This document shows, in pieces, positions 1-5,764 of a DNA stretch of 22,497 bases (positions are counted from its first letter, which is position 1; every line of letters begins with the position of its first letter). The notes under the pieces were generated by a model. The model had not been told where the DNA came from. It was given only the letters and a program-made list of their open reading frames with translations, and ran no database searches. This DNA comes from Lachnospiraceae bacterium (GTDB lineage Bacteria; Bacillota; Clostridia; Lachnospirales; Lachnospiraceae): the NCBI GenBank assembly GCA_900770785.1, contig CAAGLJ010000162.1, positions 1-22,497 on the forward strand. Direction: 5' to 3'. The position numbers and the translations under genes were made by a program.

Positions 1-33
1 AAACGATTTGTTTTTATCAAAATCCTTGCAATT

Positions 34-62
34 ATTATAGCAGAAAATGCGGAAAAAGTCAG
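34..62 (-). promoter_or_regulatory. Candidate sigma-70 promoter reading leftwards out of the window
   Basis: On the minus strand CTGACT (62-57) and a perfect TATAAT (39-34) are separated by 17 bp, and the -10 is preceded by TG (extended -10). The gene it would drive lies outside the window. It lies beyond a hairpin (99-135) that could insulate it from the bacteriocin operon. Promoter shape is seen directly; activity is inferred. Confidence 0.5.
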
Positions 63-98
63 TAAAATCAAGTGTTTTGGCTTAATCAGCAGACACTA

Positions 99-135
99 AT
101 TAAAGGGAACAAGTCTATCCTCTGTTCCCTTTAAT
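99..135. terminator. Perfect 12-bp inverted repeat, possible bidirectional terminator
   Basis: ATTAAAGGGAAC at 99-110 is the exact reverse complement of GTTCCCTTTAAT at 124-135, with a 13-nt loop. The 3' arm of the stem is U-rich on either strand, but there is no long separate T-tract. It lies downstream of the minus-strand bacteriocin operon and upstream of the leftward promoter, where a terminator would be expected. It could instead be a remnant of a mobile-element end. Confidence 0.45.
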
Positions 136-341
136 ATAATCCTATTTCTTCCTTTTTCGATTCAATGCTCTCGGCTGCAAAAGATTACCATCTCAGTGCA
201 TATAGGTATTGAGATGGCTGGCGGTGTTTCAATCATACTTTCGGACTTCTGCATTCCAGCGACACATTCATGAGCAGAAAAGGTTATATCCAATTCCCAT
301 CTGCCTAGTTCAGTCCAAATGTGTTATACAGGAGCCCGTTT
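136..341. other. Stretch without a recognised gene
   Basis: Nothing here is convincingly coding. The only structure seen is an 8-bp inverted repeat, CCATCTCA (188-195) and TGAGATGG (210-217), with a 14-nt loop and no T-tract after it. Short open frames exist on both strands but lack ribosome binding sites. Confidence 0.4.
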
Positions 342-506
342 TTATTTGGGAAGCCCTAACCAAATCGCAAAAAGAATTAATGCTATTCCAATTGAAATAG
401 CAACTATATTCCAAAGTCTATTTTTTTTGCTCTTAATACCAGAAAATCCTAAAGCAACTAAAAATATTCCAATAATCGCCGATAAAACCATTACAATAAA
501 TCCCAT
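342..506 (-). CDS. 54-aa two-helix membrane protein, candidate bacteriocin immunity peptide
   Basis: This is a short frame (ATG at 506-504, TAA at 344-342) encoding a very hydrophobic 54-residue protein. It has two predicted membrane helices, about residues 3-22 and 32-51, joined by a short basic turn containing KSKKNR, so it is probably a hairpin in the cytoplasmic membrane. A GGAGG lies 9 nt before the ATG, inside the 3' end of the ABC ATPase gene, whose stop codon is only 3 nt upstream; translational coupling is likely. Being last in a bacteriocin/ABC operon, a role in self-protection is the natural inference, but no immunity family was recognised. It could also be an accessory subunit of the transporter. 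Confidence 0.7.
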   Translation of the reverse strand: MGFIVMVLSAIIGIFLVALGFSGIKSKKNRLWNIVAISIGIALILFAIWLGLPK

Positions 507-509
507 TTT

Positions 510-1175
510 TTACATCCTCCGTTCAAGTTGAATTATCTTTTCATGACGTTTAGCCACTTCTAAATCATGAGTAACAGTAATAATAGTTGTGTTAAATTCT
601 TGATTTATTTTAAAGAGTAAAGCTATAATTCTTTCTTTGTTGTCACCATCCAAAGATGCTGTAGGCTCATCACATAAAATGAGCTGAGGTTTCATAATTA
701 CTGCCCTAGCAAAAACTACTCTGGATTTTTCTCCGCCTGAACATTCAAGTGGCTTCTTTTTTAGTATTGGTTCAATCCCAATTTCATTAATGATACTTTC
801 AAAATCCCCTAATTTGCGATTTTTACCAGATTTTGCATATAGTAAAGGTAATTTGATATTCTCTTCAATAGTCAAAGAATTAATTAACGCTGACTCTTGA
901 AGAACAAAACCAATCTTTTGATTTCGCCATTCTGCTAATTGACTTAAATTCAGATCATTAGTCCTTGATCCAAAAAGTGTATAAGAACCGTTATAATTCC
1001 TATCTAGCAATCCAAGAATATTTAACAAAGTAGATTTTCCTACTCCAGATTTTCCTACAATAGCAATTCTTTCACCACAATTCACTTCAAATTTGAAGTT
1101 ATTTAAAATCGAAAGGCGTGACCTCTTATTTTTGTACACTTTTTCCTGAATAGTTAAATCAATAATTTTTGTCAT
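510..1175 (-). CDS. ABC transporter ATP-binding protein, MacB/lactococcin 972-type
   Basis: The 221-aa protein is a complete ABC ATPase: Walker A GKSGVGKST at residues 41-49, Q-loop Q93, signature CSGGEKS at about 145-151, Walker B LILCDEP with D159 and E160, D-loop SLDG, and H-loop H193. Its length and the 'LNILGLLD' segment after Walker A fit the MacB/LolD-like group that works with FtsX-type permeases, including the exporters linked to lactococcin 972-like bacteriocins. The ATG overlaps the stop of the upstream permease gene as ATGA, so the two are coupled. It should energise the permease proteins encoded at 1172-2407 and 2394-2840, for bacteriocin export or producer immunity. ABC ATPase identity is near certain; the substrate is inferred from context. 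Confidence 0.93.
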   Translation of the reverse strand: MTKIIDLTIQEKVYKNKRSRLSILNNFKFEVNCGERIAIVGKSGVGKSTLLNILGLLDRNYNGSYTLFGSRTNDLNLSQLAEWRNQKIGFVLQESALINSLTIEENIKLPLLYAKSGKNRKLGDFESIINEIGIEPILKKKPLECSGGEKSRVVFARAVIMKPQLILCDEPTASLDGDNKERIIALLFKINQEFNTTIITVTHDLEVAKRHEKIIQLERRM

Positions 1176-2407
1176 TGCAACACCCCCAAAGAAATTGGAA
1201 CTTTTTTAATTCTCCACAACATGATTTCGACAATAATTATCCCAATAATAATGTCAAAAAACAGTACTGCACATAAAGCCAACCAATCCATCCCAATTAC
1301 ACCAAATAAGCCAAATGTAGAAAAAGAAGCATCCTTTCTTATCCAAGTCCCATATCTTGAATAAGCAGTTATTATAAAAAGAACTATTAAATTGACAAAG
1401 AATAATATTCCATAATAACCGTAAAAGATTTTTCGTAACTTTGAATAGCTTAGTCCAACAAATAAATTAATTGTAAAATCTTTAATCATCATACGTATAC
1501 TGGCTAATGAATTCCAGATAGTAAGACAAGTTAAAATCAATATTAAAATTGCAGTTAGTACAGCTATGATTTTTAATGAGTTGAAATAATATTCATTAAA
1601 ATACTCAAAATTTTCTTCTTGGGTATAAAAGTTAAACTTTAAACCTAATCTATCTTGGATAACCTCACATAAGCCTTCAATTTCATTCTTCGATGTTCGG
1701 AGAATTATGATATCGAAGAGTCCCTGAAGTTGAAGTCCCACATTTGAATTATTGAGGAAATCTTCATTAACAGGTATCACAACTGAAAAATTATAGTACT
1801 GTTTAGAACTGAGTGAATATAAATTGGAATGATATAAATTTGGTTTTAAAATCCCCTGAACTTTTAGAATTATTTGTTTCTGAAGCGCAGGATCTACAAC
1901 TTTTATCGTAGAACCTAGCGGATATGTTTCACTTAATCCTTTTCCAATCAGAACAGGGATTTCTATATCATCATTGTCAAAACAGTAATCAAAATCCAAG
2001 TCTTTTCCTTGTGAAATTTCAAATTGCCTATTTAACTTATAGTATTCTTCATTTAAATAAGCAAATGAAACCTTCATATCATAATCATTAGGCAACGATA
2101 CAATGAACCCGTCTGTGAAAAAAGCATAGCTAAGATTATTATTATTTAAATAATCATATACATTTTGTGTATCATTTTTGTCAATTTTGCCCATATTCAT
2201 CATGTCACTTTCCGGATCTAAGTTAGCTATATAATTACCTGTTTGATTTAAATGTTTCATCTCTTCGTACCCTTGGAAAGTTGAAACAGTGGAGCGAGCT
2301 GCAATAAAAACAAGGTAGTCACTTAGAAAAAGCAACAAAAGAACACTGAATACAATTAAAAACTTTCTTAAAAAAATCTTTGTTATAAAAAACTTAAAAA
2401 TTTTCAA
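1172..2407 (-). CDS. FtsX/MacB-like permease of the bacteriocin ABC transporter
   Basis: The 411-aa membrane protein has one N-terminal helix (about residues 12-34), a large extracytoplasmic domain (about 35-275), then three hydrophobic segments (about 277-300, 328-348, 373-400). This is the MacB-type plan: one helix, a periplasmic-core-like domain, and a C-terminal FtsX core. The start is TTG at 2407, 14 bp inside the previous gene; a GGTGAG is placed 5 nt before it and no better ATG exists nearby. The stop overlaps the ATPase start. In the family such permeases use ATP hydrolysis to move or extract peptides at the outer face rather than forming a wide channel. With the ATPase and the small FtsX-like protein it probably exports the bacteriocin or protects the producer from it. 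Confidence 0.82.
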   Translation of the reverse strand: MKIFKFFITKIFLRKFLIVFSVLLLLFLSDYLVFIAARSTVSTFQGYEEMKHLNQTGNYIANLDPESDMMNMGKIDKNDTQNVYDYLNNNNLSYAFFTDGFIVSLPNDYDMKVSFAYLNEEYYKLNRQFEISQGKDLDFDYCFDNDDIEIPVLIGKGLSETYPLGSTIKVVDPALQKQIILKVQGILKPNLYHSNLYSLSSKQYYNFSVVIPVNEDFLNNSNVGLQLQGLFDIIILRTSKNEIEGLCEVIQDRLGLKFNFYTQEENFEYFNEYYFNSLKIIAVLTAILILILTCLTIWNSLASIRMMIKDFTINLFVGLSYSKLRKIFYGYYGILFFVNLIVLFIITAYSRYGTWIRKDASFSTFGLFGVIGMDWLALCAVLFFDIIIGIIIVEIMLWRIKKVPISLGVLQ

Positions 2408-2840
2408 ACTTACTCACCATCCTTGAACTAATTAGTATATAAAACACAAAAACACAAAACAAATAAATGTTATTGGTTAAGCATATGCCTAATATAGCGT
2501 TTATTATCATTGATATAGCAAAAGCACTCCCTAGTATTACCAAGCATTCAAAAATATACCTAATAGTAGCGGACTGTATTGTATCGCCCACAAGAATCCT
2601 ACAATATATTTCCACTTTTTTTCTATTCAGCATTTGGTAATGGTTAATTACTACTATAAATGTTAAAAATAATATGATTAATGCTTGATAGTCGTAAAAT
2701 TGCTTTAAAAAAGTTTCTAGAAGATATGCGTCTATACTTAAAGTTTTTGCATAATCAAACATTACATTAAACCCAAAACAAAGTACATAGAAACTCAACA
2801 ATTCAAATCTATCAATAAGTCTAAACAGAGATTTCTTCAT
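2394..2840 (-). CDS. Small FtsX-like integral membrane protein
   Basis: This 148-aa protein is hydrophobic throughout, with about four helices (near residues 12-30, 50-66, 93-115, 118-140). The stretch between the second and third helices, RKKVEIYCRILVGD, resembles the cytoplasmic segment of FtsX-family core domains (basic, KE-rich, ending in a Gly), followed by two long helices. It thus looks like a free-standing half permease lacking the large extracellular domain. ATG at 2840 is preceded by AGGAGG 4-5 nt upstream. Its end overlaps the next permease start by 14 bp, arguing for co-translation and a heteromeric transporter. No specific family name was recognised; the FtsX relation is inferred from shape. 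Confidence 0.7.
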   Translation of the reverse strand: MKKSLFRLIDRFELLSFYVLCFGFNVMFDYAKTLSIDAYLLETFLKQFYDYQALIILFLTFIVVINHYQMLNRKKVEIYCRILVGDTIQSATIRYIFECLVILGSAFAISMIINAILGICLTNNIYLFCVFVFYILISSRMVSKFENF

Positions 2841-3134
2841 CTAACCTCCTGCAATATCACTGTCCGTAGTATAAAATATTTGCAGATGATTGCTTAAAAT
2901 TCGTAGTTATTCTCTTACACAAGAACAGATTACTCTGTATCTGAATCTATTTGCCCTACCTTTTTTAACAATCTTTTCTTCTGCAGGATTATTAGCCTAT
3001 TTCAAATATTCTGGCATGGGTACTTTGCTCATCCCTATATCGCCATAATTGATATATTTTAAAGGGGATTATAACTTTACAAATGATTTTTATATTTTCA
3101 TACTATATTTAAGCACCTTGAGCCACAAAAAAGA
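2841..3134. other. AT-rich gap between bacteriocin gene and transporter genes
   Basis: This 294-bp interval separates the secreted-peptide gene from the transporter genes and has no accepted gene. On the plus strand, 2890-3048 is open from a TTG without a clear ribosome binding site and encodes 52 residues with a strongly hydrophobic middle (about residues 16-36), which might be a remnant of a membrane-protein gene. On the minus strand there is only a weak -10-like TATACT about 30 bp before the ribosome binding site of the 148-aa gene. No clear terminator follows the bacteriocin gene; a 7-bp imperfect hairpin overlaps its stop codon but lacks a T-tract. Confidence 0.35.
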
Positions 3135-3467
3135 TTATCCGTGGTTCCAAGAAAAATTTGTAGTGTATTCTTTACCCCAATGGATTAAATCATCCCACAC
3201 AGAGCCTTCAACCCTTCCGTTATAAGCGGTTTTAGTAAGAAGGGTTACTCCGTTTCTGGAGTATGTAAAAGATGCCCAGCTATAACCTGAACCTTCGTAA
3301 TTCCATGCAGCTCCATCGTATTTCACCTGGAGAACTTCTACGCTAGAAGCACCGTTTAAATCGTCGCCGAAAGTTGCTGCATATGCAACACTTCCAAGTC
3401 CTAACGTAAGAGTAAGGGCAAGGAGTAGTGCAGTGACTTTTTTACTAATCTTTGATTTAATTTTCAT
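3135..3467 (-). CDS. Secreted peptide, lactococcin 972-like bacteriocin precursor
   Basis: The 110-aa protein has a textbook Sec signal peptide: basic N-terminus (KIKSKISKK), hydrophobic core LLLALTLTLGLG, and a likely cleavage after AYA (residues 28-30), leaving about 80 residues. The mature part has no cysteine and is rich in Trp, Tyr, Ser, Gly and Asn, with WNYEGSGYSW and a C-terminal NFSWNHG. This recalls the lactococcin 972 family, whose members are Sec-secreted, unmodified and Trp/Tyr-rich and are typically followed by a membrane protein and an ABC ATPase, as here. I chose the ATG at 3467 because GGAGG lies 7 nt upstream; an upstream in-frame start at 3524 would add 19 residues before the signal peptide and lacks such a site. 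Family assignment is an inference from sequence style plus operon context. Confidence 0.7.
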   Translation of the reverse strand: MKIKSKISKKVTALLLALTLTLGLGSVAYAATFGDDLNGASSVEVLQVKYDGAAWNYEGSGYSWASFTYSRNGVTLLTKTAYNGRVEGSVWDDLIHWGKEYTTNFSWNHG

Positions 3468-3513
3468 ATTGTCGCCTCCATAGTTACAGTTATAATCCCC
3501 ACTTGCCCATTTA

Positions 3514-3541
3514 TTATTATCCAAAACTTTTTATACTGCAA
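3514..3541 (-). promoter_or_regulatory. Candidate promoter of the bacteriocin gene
   Basis: On the minus strand TTGCAG (3541-3536) is followed after 16 bp by TAATAA (3519-3514), about 50 bp before the start codon. Both hexamers deviate from consensus. The tandem repeats at 3549-3582 end about 7 bp upstream of the -35, a usual place for an activator that contacts RNA polymerase. Confidence 0.45.
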
Positions 3542-3548
3542 TATCCCT

Positions 3549-3582
3549 TGCAGAATATGACCTGTTTTTGCAGAAAATGACC
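3549..3582 (-). repeat. Two 14-bp direct repeats with 20-bp period, probable activator site
   Basis: On the minus strand GGTCATTTTCTGCA (3582-3569) and GGTCATATTCTGCA (3562-3549) match at 13 of 14 positions and are 20 bp apart start to start, i.e. about two helical turns. Direct repeats of this spacing just upstream of a -35 are typical of LytTR-family response regulators (AgrA/ComE/PlnC type) that control bacteriocin genes. No regulator gene is in the window, so the regulator's identity is inference. Confidence 0.6.
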
Positions 3583-3586
3583 ATTC

Positions 3587-3635
3587 AAATAAAAATCCCC
3601 CTGAATCAAACCTAGATTCAATGATTCAAGGGGAT
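3587..3635 (-). terminator. Strong intrinsic terminator closing the ICE operon
   Basis: The arms 3595-3608 and 3622-3635 pair over 14 bp (one position is a G-T wobble in the minus-strand transcript) around a 13-nt loop. On the minus strand the stem is followed by TTTTTATTTG. It lies just after the last ICE gene and its interrupted C-terminal extension, so it would end the long operon before the bacteriocin promoter. Confidence 0.8.
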
Positions 3636-3639
3636 AACT

Positions 3640-3753
3640 CTATCGGCTTTTTCTATCCGCAGAAGATAACTCTTTGTTTTCCATGCTCTTACTCATTGCT
3701 TTTACCGCTTCTTCCTGCCACGCCTCAAACGCTTCCGCCCCGTACTGATATAC
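3640..3753 (-). pseudogene. Orphaned C-terminal extension of the coiled-coil protein, cut off by an amber codon
   Basis: Directly after the TAG of the upstream gene (3756-3754) the same frame stays open for 37 more codons to a second TAG at 3642-3640. The encoded segment is protein-like, with QYGAEAFEAWQEEAVKAM, amphipathic and acidic/basic like the preceding protein. The sense reading in the same frame suggests the original gene ended here and that the first TAG is a nonsense mutation or a sequencing error. Confidence 0.6.
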
Positions 3754-4530
3754 CTACTCTGCTACCATTCCCAAGACGGGAACTTCCTCTTTTTCTGCGT
3801 CAACATATGTCTCCGGCTGTTCCTGCTGCTGTTTCTGACGGATATCTTTTGCAAGGCTCTCTACCTTATCAATGGCTGCGTCCAAGTGCTTCTCCATGCT
3901 CTCATACAGCTTCTTTTGTATGACAAAGGGCTTCTTCACAAGCTCAGTTTTAGAGAACTTCTTTTCCTTACTTTCATAATCCACCGTCTCCTTATCGGCA
4001 AAGCTGCGGAAAGTGTTAGCGATTTTCTGCCCCGCTTCCCGCATGCCGCCGCCAAAGGCATCTATCTTTTCTATGGTATGCTCTGTTTCTGCAATACTTT
4101 TACGCACATTGTCACGGACAGACTCCAGCTTATTCCTGATACCGAAAAACTCCGACATCCTATAAAGTGCCGCTTTCCCCTTTGCCTTGACCTCCGCCAC
4201 AATCTCCGAATCCTTTGCTTTCACTTCTGCCTTAATTTCAAATAATTGTTCCTTCATCTTATGGCATTGCTGCTCTAAATTATCCACCGCCTTACGGATG
4301 GTCGCCTTTAAAGTCTTATCTGCCTTTTCCTGCTCCATCTTTTCAAGCTGCCTGCGGACATTTACAAGCTCCTCTGTCACAGACTCCAGCCTCTTTTCCA
4401 TACCGTCAATCAAGGCTGCCATTTCAAACACATTGTTAGCCGCCTCCCTCTGCTGATTCTGGTTTAAAAGGGCAATCAGCTCCTGAATAATGGCATCCTT
4501 TGTCATTCTTTTATTTTGTTCCGGTTCCAT
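3754..4530 (-). CDS. Coiled-coil ICE protein (DUF6674-like), probably truncated
   Basis: The 258-aa protein is highly charged and mostly alpha-helical. A coiled coil spans about residues 35-130 (MEKRLESVTEELVNVRRQLE and following), and a second helical region about 140-240 contains a short GGGMREAG break. There is no signal peptide or transmembrane segment, so it is probably cytoplasmic. Similar proteins accompany SpoVG-family genes in Firmicute ICEs and are annotated, as far as I recall, as DUF6674; function unknown. I chose ATG 4530 because AAAGGAG sits about 7 nt upstream; an in-frame start at 4569 would add 13 residues without a good site. The TAG at 3756-3754 appears premature: the frame continues to 3640, giving about 296 aa if restored. 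Confidence 0.7.
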   Translation of the reverse strand: MEPEQNKRMTKDAIIQELIALLNQNQQREAANNVFEMAALIDGMEKRLESVTEELVNVRRQLEKMEQEKADKTLKATIRKAVDNLEQQCHKMKEQLFEIKAEVKAKDSEIVAEVKAKGKAALYRMSEFFGIRNKLESVRDNVRKSIAETEHTIEKIDAFGGGMREAGQKIANTFRSFADKETVDYESKEKKFSKTELVKKPFVIQKKLYESMEKHLDAAIDKVESLAKDIRQKQQQEQPETYVDAEKEEVPVLGMVAE

Positions 4531-4545
4531 ATCTCTCTCCTTTCC

Positions 4546-4581
4546 GGCAGAAAGAGACATGACCTGCACACCCTTTCTGCC
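4546..4581 (-). promoter_or_regulatory. Leader hairpin before the coiled-coil gene
   Basis: GGCAGAAAG (4546-4554) and CTTTCTGCC (4573-4581) form a perfect 9-bp stem with an 18-nt loop in the short gap between the SpoVG-like gene and the coiled-coil gene, ending about 5 nt before the ribosome binding site of the latter. No T-tract follows, so it is not a normal terminator. It could influence mRNA processing or translation. Confidence 0.35.
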
Positions 4582-4600
4582 TGTTTCTTATTCCTCTGCC

Positions 4601-5287
4601 TTAACGAAAGGGCAGCTCCTTCTCCGGCTGTCTGCTTCCTGCCCTTTCCATGCTCTGGGCTTTAGCCTGCTCCCTGCCCTGTGTTACCGCCTTTTCTTTT
4701 TCCTGCTGGTAACACTCCATGATCTCATTGTAGAGCTTCTCACGGAACTCCTTTGTGACCGGGAAGCATACATCCTGATACTGGCTTTTTCCGTCCTTTC
4801 CGTTCTGCTTTACCATGTAGGAGGGCATTGCCACAAATTCCTTTTCCCTGCCCTGAATGACGCTGACATTGCTTACCACAAAGCTGTCCTCAAAGTAAAT
4901 GCGGGCAAGCCCACGAATGTTGCTGCCTTCTCTTTCAAAAGGCGTTACCGCAACCCTAAACTCCGGTTCCTGCGGACTTTCTGCCTCTCTGCTGACCTCT
5001 GCCCTGCCGGACTGCTCCATCTCTCCATATAAAGCAAGAATGTCATCATACAATGCCTTGCGGAACTCACTTGTAATCGGATTGCACACATCCTTATAGA
5101 CAGGCTCATTATGCTCGGTCCTCTCCTTGCTCTTAAAGGAAGGCATGGACACAAAGGGCTGGTTCTCCTTTCCCTCCACCACAGCGATGTTTGTGATTTT
5201 AAAGCAGTCGCCAAAGGTTACGGTGGCAAATGCCCTCACACTTTTCTCCGGGTTGTTTACTGCGTTTAACTTGATTGAATACTCCAT
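4601..5287 (-). CDS. Protein with two tandem SpoVG domains
   Basis: The 228-aa protein has two SpoVG-like units, about residues 1-88 and 110-194, joined by an acidic linker. Each shows the family pattern: R.[FL]A.[VI].F.D.F...N..V..G, then F V [SA] M P S, then [KQ]DVC.P[IV]T.EFR..LY. Classic SpoVG is a single domain of about 85-97 aa and a site-specific nucleic-acid-binding regulator; double-domain forms are seen in mobile elements. It may therefore regulate element transcripts or bind DNA, but no target is visible. ATG 5287 follows AGAGGAATCT. It stands between the tandem acidic proteins and the coiled-coil gene. The last 35 residues are Gln/Glu/Arg-rich and probably disordered. Confidence 0.85.
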   Translation of the reverse strand: MEYSIKLNAVNNPEKSVRAFATVTFGDCFKITNIAVVEGKENQPFVSMPSFKSKERTEHNEPVYKDVCNPITSEFRKALYDDILALYGEMEQSGRAEVSREAESPQEPEFRVAVTPFEREGSNIRGLARIYFEDSFVVSNVSVIQGREKEFVAMPSYMVKQNGKDGKSQYQDVCFPVTKEFREKLYNEIMECYQQEKEKAVTQGREQAKAQSMERAGSRQPEKELPFR

Positions 5288-5377
5288 AGATTCCTCTCTT
5301 TCCGTCTGTCTTACAGACCTTTTGCTTTGTTTATTTGTTTCTTATCTGAAATGCCTGCGGCTGTGCCACAGACATGT

Positions 5378-5764
5378 TCATTCTGTTTCCGGCTCATTGT
5401 CCGGGATACAAATAAGGCAGGACAATTCCGATACCGCCTCCATAGGGAGTTTTCCGCTATGGTAGTTGGCTAACGTAATCTCAAAACCGTCCTGCTCGTA
5501 GTAGAGCCATCCGCCCTCCTGTCCTCCCTCTGCTTCCATAATGACGGTAACTGCAAAGTCAGGAAGATACTCTTTTTCTGCTTCATCGTAATTACAGAAC
5601 ACGCCTTCATGCAGATTGACTCCAAGCTCCGGGATATGCACCCACCAGCCGCTTATCACAATCTGATACTCCTCATCACTCTCCATGATGTCATCCGGCA
5701 CATGATATAAATCCATCTCACTTATGATTTCCTCTGCTTCGTGCAGCCTGCATGGTATTTTCAC
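5378..5764 (-). CDS. 128-aa acidic protein, paralogue of the neighbouring 136-aa protein
   Basis: I do not recognise a named family. The protein is small and acidic with no membrane segment. Its core (about residues 38-120) aligns by eye with the upstream neighbour: V[HY][IL]P......HEG[VI][FY]C..D, then P[DE][FY]AV, a Tyr-containing strand, and GK[IL]P......C near the end. Tandem duplication is the simplest explanation. The start used is GTG at 5764, preceded by GAGGTGAGA; this overlaps the upstream gene by 47 bp. A later ATG (residue 17) would nearly remove the overlap, so the N-terminus is uncertain. Conserved His and Cys residues might bind metal, which is speculation. Confidence 0.65.
   Translation of the reverse strand: MKIPCRLHEAEEIISEMDLYHVPDDIMESDEEYQIVISGWWVHIPELGVNLHEGVFCNYDEAEKEYLPDFAVTVIMEAEGGQEGGWLYYEQDGFEITLANYHSGKLPMEAVSELSCLICIPDNEPETE

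Noticed and set aside
188..217. 8-bp inverted repeat as a terminator
   Set aside because: No T-tract follows on either strand and the loop is 14 nt; recorded only as structure.
162..323. Minus-strand open frame of 53 codons with a segment SMIETPPA faintly like PEP-utilising enzymes
   Set aside because: There is no start codon near its beginning and no ribosome binding site, and the similarity covers only a few residues; it may be chance.
2990..3070. Minus-strand short frame ending KVPMPEYLK, like the tail of AgrD autoinducer peptides
   Set aside because: The frame is only about 22 codons between stops, has no cysteine for a thiolactone, no amphipathic leader and no AgrB gene nearby.
4546..4581. 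9-bp hairpin before the coiled-coil gene as a terminator
   Set aside because: It is followed by a ribosome binding site and no T-run; more likely a leader structure or chance.
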